The notes under the pieces were generated by a model. It was not told the origin of the DNA and searched no databases. It saw nothing but the letters and a program-made list of their open reading frames with translations. A stretch of 64,000 nt of DNA from Lepidostoma basale. Its lineage: Eukaryota > Arthropoda > Insecta > Trichoptera > Lepidostomatidae. The translations under genes and the position numbers were made by a program. Location: assembly GCA_022606425.2 (NCBI GenBank), contig JAHDVF020001507.1, positions 124,001 to 188,000 on the forward strand. Reading direction: 5' to 3'. This document shows, one piece after another, positions 62,676-64,000 of the stretch (position 1 is the stretch's first letter; every line of letters begins with the position of its first letter).

Positions 62676-63715
62676 ATGAATAAATCAAATAATCGAATGT
62701 TTTACTGAAATCTCTTGATGGAAGTTCATTCATAAATAATAATAAAATAAAACGAAGCTTTTTTTTTAAACTACTTCCACTATTATTTCTATTTTTGTTT
62801 TGTATACACTTTGTATATACAACACTTTTAGACATGTTTCGGACAAACAGTCCTTCTTCAGTAAAGATACACATTTATAAAAATATTATAATATTGAAAA
62901 AAAAGATACAATTTTTTTTTTTTTTTTTTTTTTATTTAATTTTTTTTTTTAAAACCCAATTGGGTTATATGGTTACATTTTTAGATCTTACTATTAATTA
63001 TGTATTGTTTCAGATATTTTTTATATTGAGTTGTAGTGAGATTCCTTGTGTCTTTAGGTAGTTCATTGTAAAGTTTCAGTCCATTGTTCAATATCCTTGA
63101 TTGTCCTGTTTTAGTTCGTGCAATCGGTAAGTGATATCTGTCACAATTCCTGGTCCAGTGTCTGTGTATGTCTGAATTTTTAGTTAATTTGTAGGTGCTG
63201 TCTGTTGTCTTTTCCATGGTCACTCTGTGTACAATTTTTAAGGTCTCATATTTGGTCAGATCTGATATGTCCATTTGTTTAGTTTGTCTGTAAACTTGTA
63301 TGGTTGGGGTAAGGTAGTCAATGTTATATGCTAGTTTTATTATTTTATTTTGTTGTCTTTGGAGTCTGGAGATGTCCTTTTGGTTTCCTGTCCCCCAGAA
63401 GGGAATCATATATGTGATATATATCTTTACTGAAGAAGGACTGTTTGTCCGAAACATGTCTATATAATTAAAATTTTTATTAAAAGTGTTGTATATACAA
63501 AGTGCATAAAAAAGAAAAATATAAATAAACCATCACAACAACACAAAGTATGGCGTATATAGAAGAGACATCCACTTTTGTCTTTATTTTAACAGCGACC
63601 GATTTCGCCAGGCTCGCTGGCATCGACAGACTGGCTCACCATCTGGTCTGAACAAAATGTCAAAATGTCAAAACATAGTTTTATTAAATAATTATTTTAA
63701 ATCAAATAATGTTTA
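62676..63715 (+). mobile_element. P4 element carrying a P2 element with Jockey-like cargo
   Basis: P4 starts near TACTGAAATCTCTTGATGG (62704) and resumes after the insert as TCCACTTTTGTCTTTATTTT, then GCGACCGATTTCGCCAGGC. The insert (62782-63570) sits between TCCACT copies (62776-62781, 63571-63576). It has P2 hairpin motifs at both ends facing each other: minus 62861-62831 and plus 63430-63460, each with CTGAAGA, A, GGAC/GTCC, GAAAC, AT, GTC. Confidence 0.75.
62981..63457 (-). pseudogene. LINE pol C-terminal fragment inside P2
   Basis: A 158-codon open frame. The first ~10 residues come from translating the P2 hairpin. The rest reads PFWGTGNQKDISRLQRQQNK, then IIKLAYNIDYLTPTIQVYRQ, TKYETLKIVHRV, HLPIARTKTGQSRILNNGLK and LYNELPKDTRNL. 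This is the usual order of a Jockey/CR1-type pol C-terminus (Q..I.....P...L........H......R...G......G...WN.LP). A different family from the Jockey at 35386. No catalytic box; uninterrupted. Confidence 0.65.
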
Positions 63716-63844
63716 CAATACTTCGATTGACTTGGTTATTCTTTGATAGTTTTAATCCAAGGGTTTGCTTTGCAGTAGATTGTAATATATTTGCTAGCTC
63801 TTGGGATGCCACTTGGACCTTTTAATGTGGTAGTTTTCCGTTGA

Positions 63845-63968
63845 TTTCCACATTTGTATACAGCTAGTTATTTGAACCCAATTATTGTGTTAAACTTAAG
63901 CTATTGATTCTCATGACAGTTGATAGGTTGCTTATCTATCGCCATTTTAGTGTCACGATAAAATTGAA
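63845..63968 (-). mobile_element. SINE-T copy 10 (3' part)
   Basis: Minus: TATCGTGACACTAAAATGGC, then GATAGATAAGCAACCTATC and AATAATTGGGTTCAAATAAC. Head absent. Confidence 0.65.
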
Positions 63969-64000
63969 ATTACACACAATTAACAACAGCAATAAATTAA

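Overview
This is eukaryotic, AT-rich, gene-poor DNA that is built almost entirely from decayed transposable elements. The mix (Jockey-type and RTE-like LINE tails, mariner and hAT relatives, a tRNA-headed SINE) points to an insect. Lepidoptera is my best guess from the look of the RT C-termini, but no host gene proves it. I see no complete host gene, only four short exon-like pieces.

Family names used below are local labels. Jockey: LINE with an FADD reverse transcriptase and a (TGATT)n end; the best copy is 35338-36662. LINE-A: RTE-like pol tails in three subtypes. A1 (best 23725-24430) and A3 (best 49612-50492, with the YADD box) end in (TTAG)n; A2 ends in (TTG)n. LINE-B: another pol tail ending in (GAAGAA)n, and the source of the giant purine microsatellite at 47376-47696. 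LINE-C, E, F, G, H: minor pol-tail fragments. SINE-T: tRNA-headed SINE, ten copies. D: about 700 bp non-coding element that ends in the LINE-A tail, six copies. R: a non-coding dispersed repeat. P1-P7: palindromic hairpin elements.

Layout. 0-12 kb: LINE-A/B tails, D, SINE-T, hAT and P pieces. 12-21 kb: two head-to-head mariner-like MITEs, R with a P5 insertion, P1 palindromes and a head-to-tail P1 array, and a mariner inside a LINE-A tail. 21-31 kb: a TIR element, the longest LINE-A ORF, the best P6 hairpin, R split by Jockey, and a P1 cluster. 31-47 kb: LINE-A copies, an internally deleted DUF4817-type mariner, the Jockey ORF, P4 inside LINE-A, and a Jockey copy split by both P1 and SINE-T. 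47-64 kb: the microsatellite, D inside LINE-A, A3 with YADD, P2 inside LINE-A, tandem SINE-T, a GC-rich MITE inside A3, and a P4/P2/Jockey composite.

The main discovery candidate is the P superfamily. Seven sequence-unrelated palindromic families share one RNA-like architecture: a 7-mer close to CTGANGA, one linker base, a 4-6 bp hairpin, then GAAAC, 2-4 mostly self-complementary bases, and GTC. These are the parts of a hammerhead ribozyme core in the right order. Several copies sit in other repeats between 6-12 bp target-site duplications, so they are mobile. Three families share one end sequence, and one family forms a head-to-tail array. Hammerhead motifs are known in Penelope-like retroelements; the link to these hairpins is my inference.
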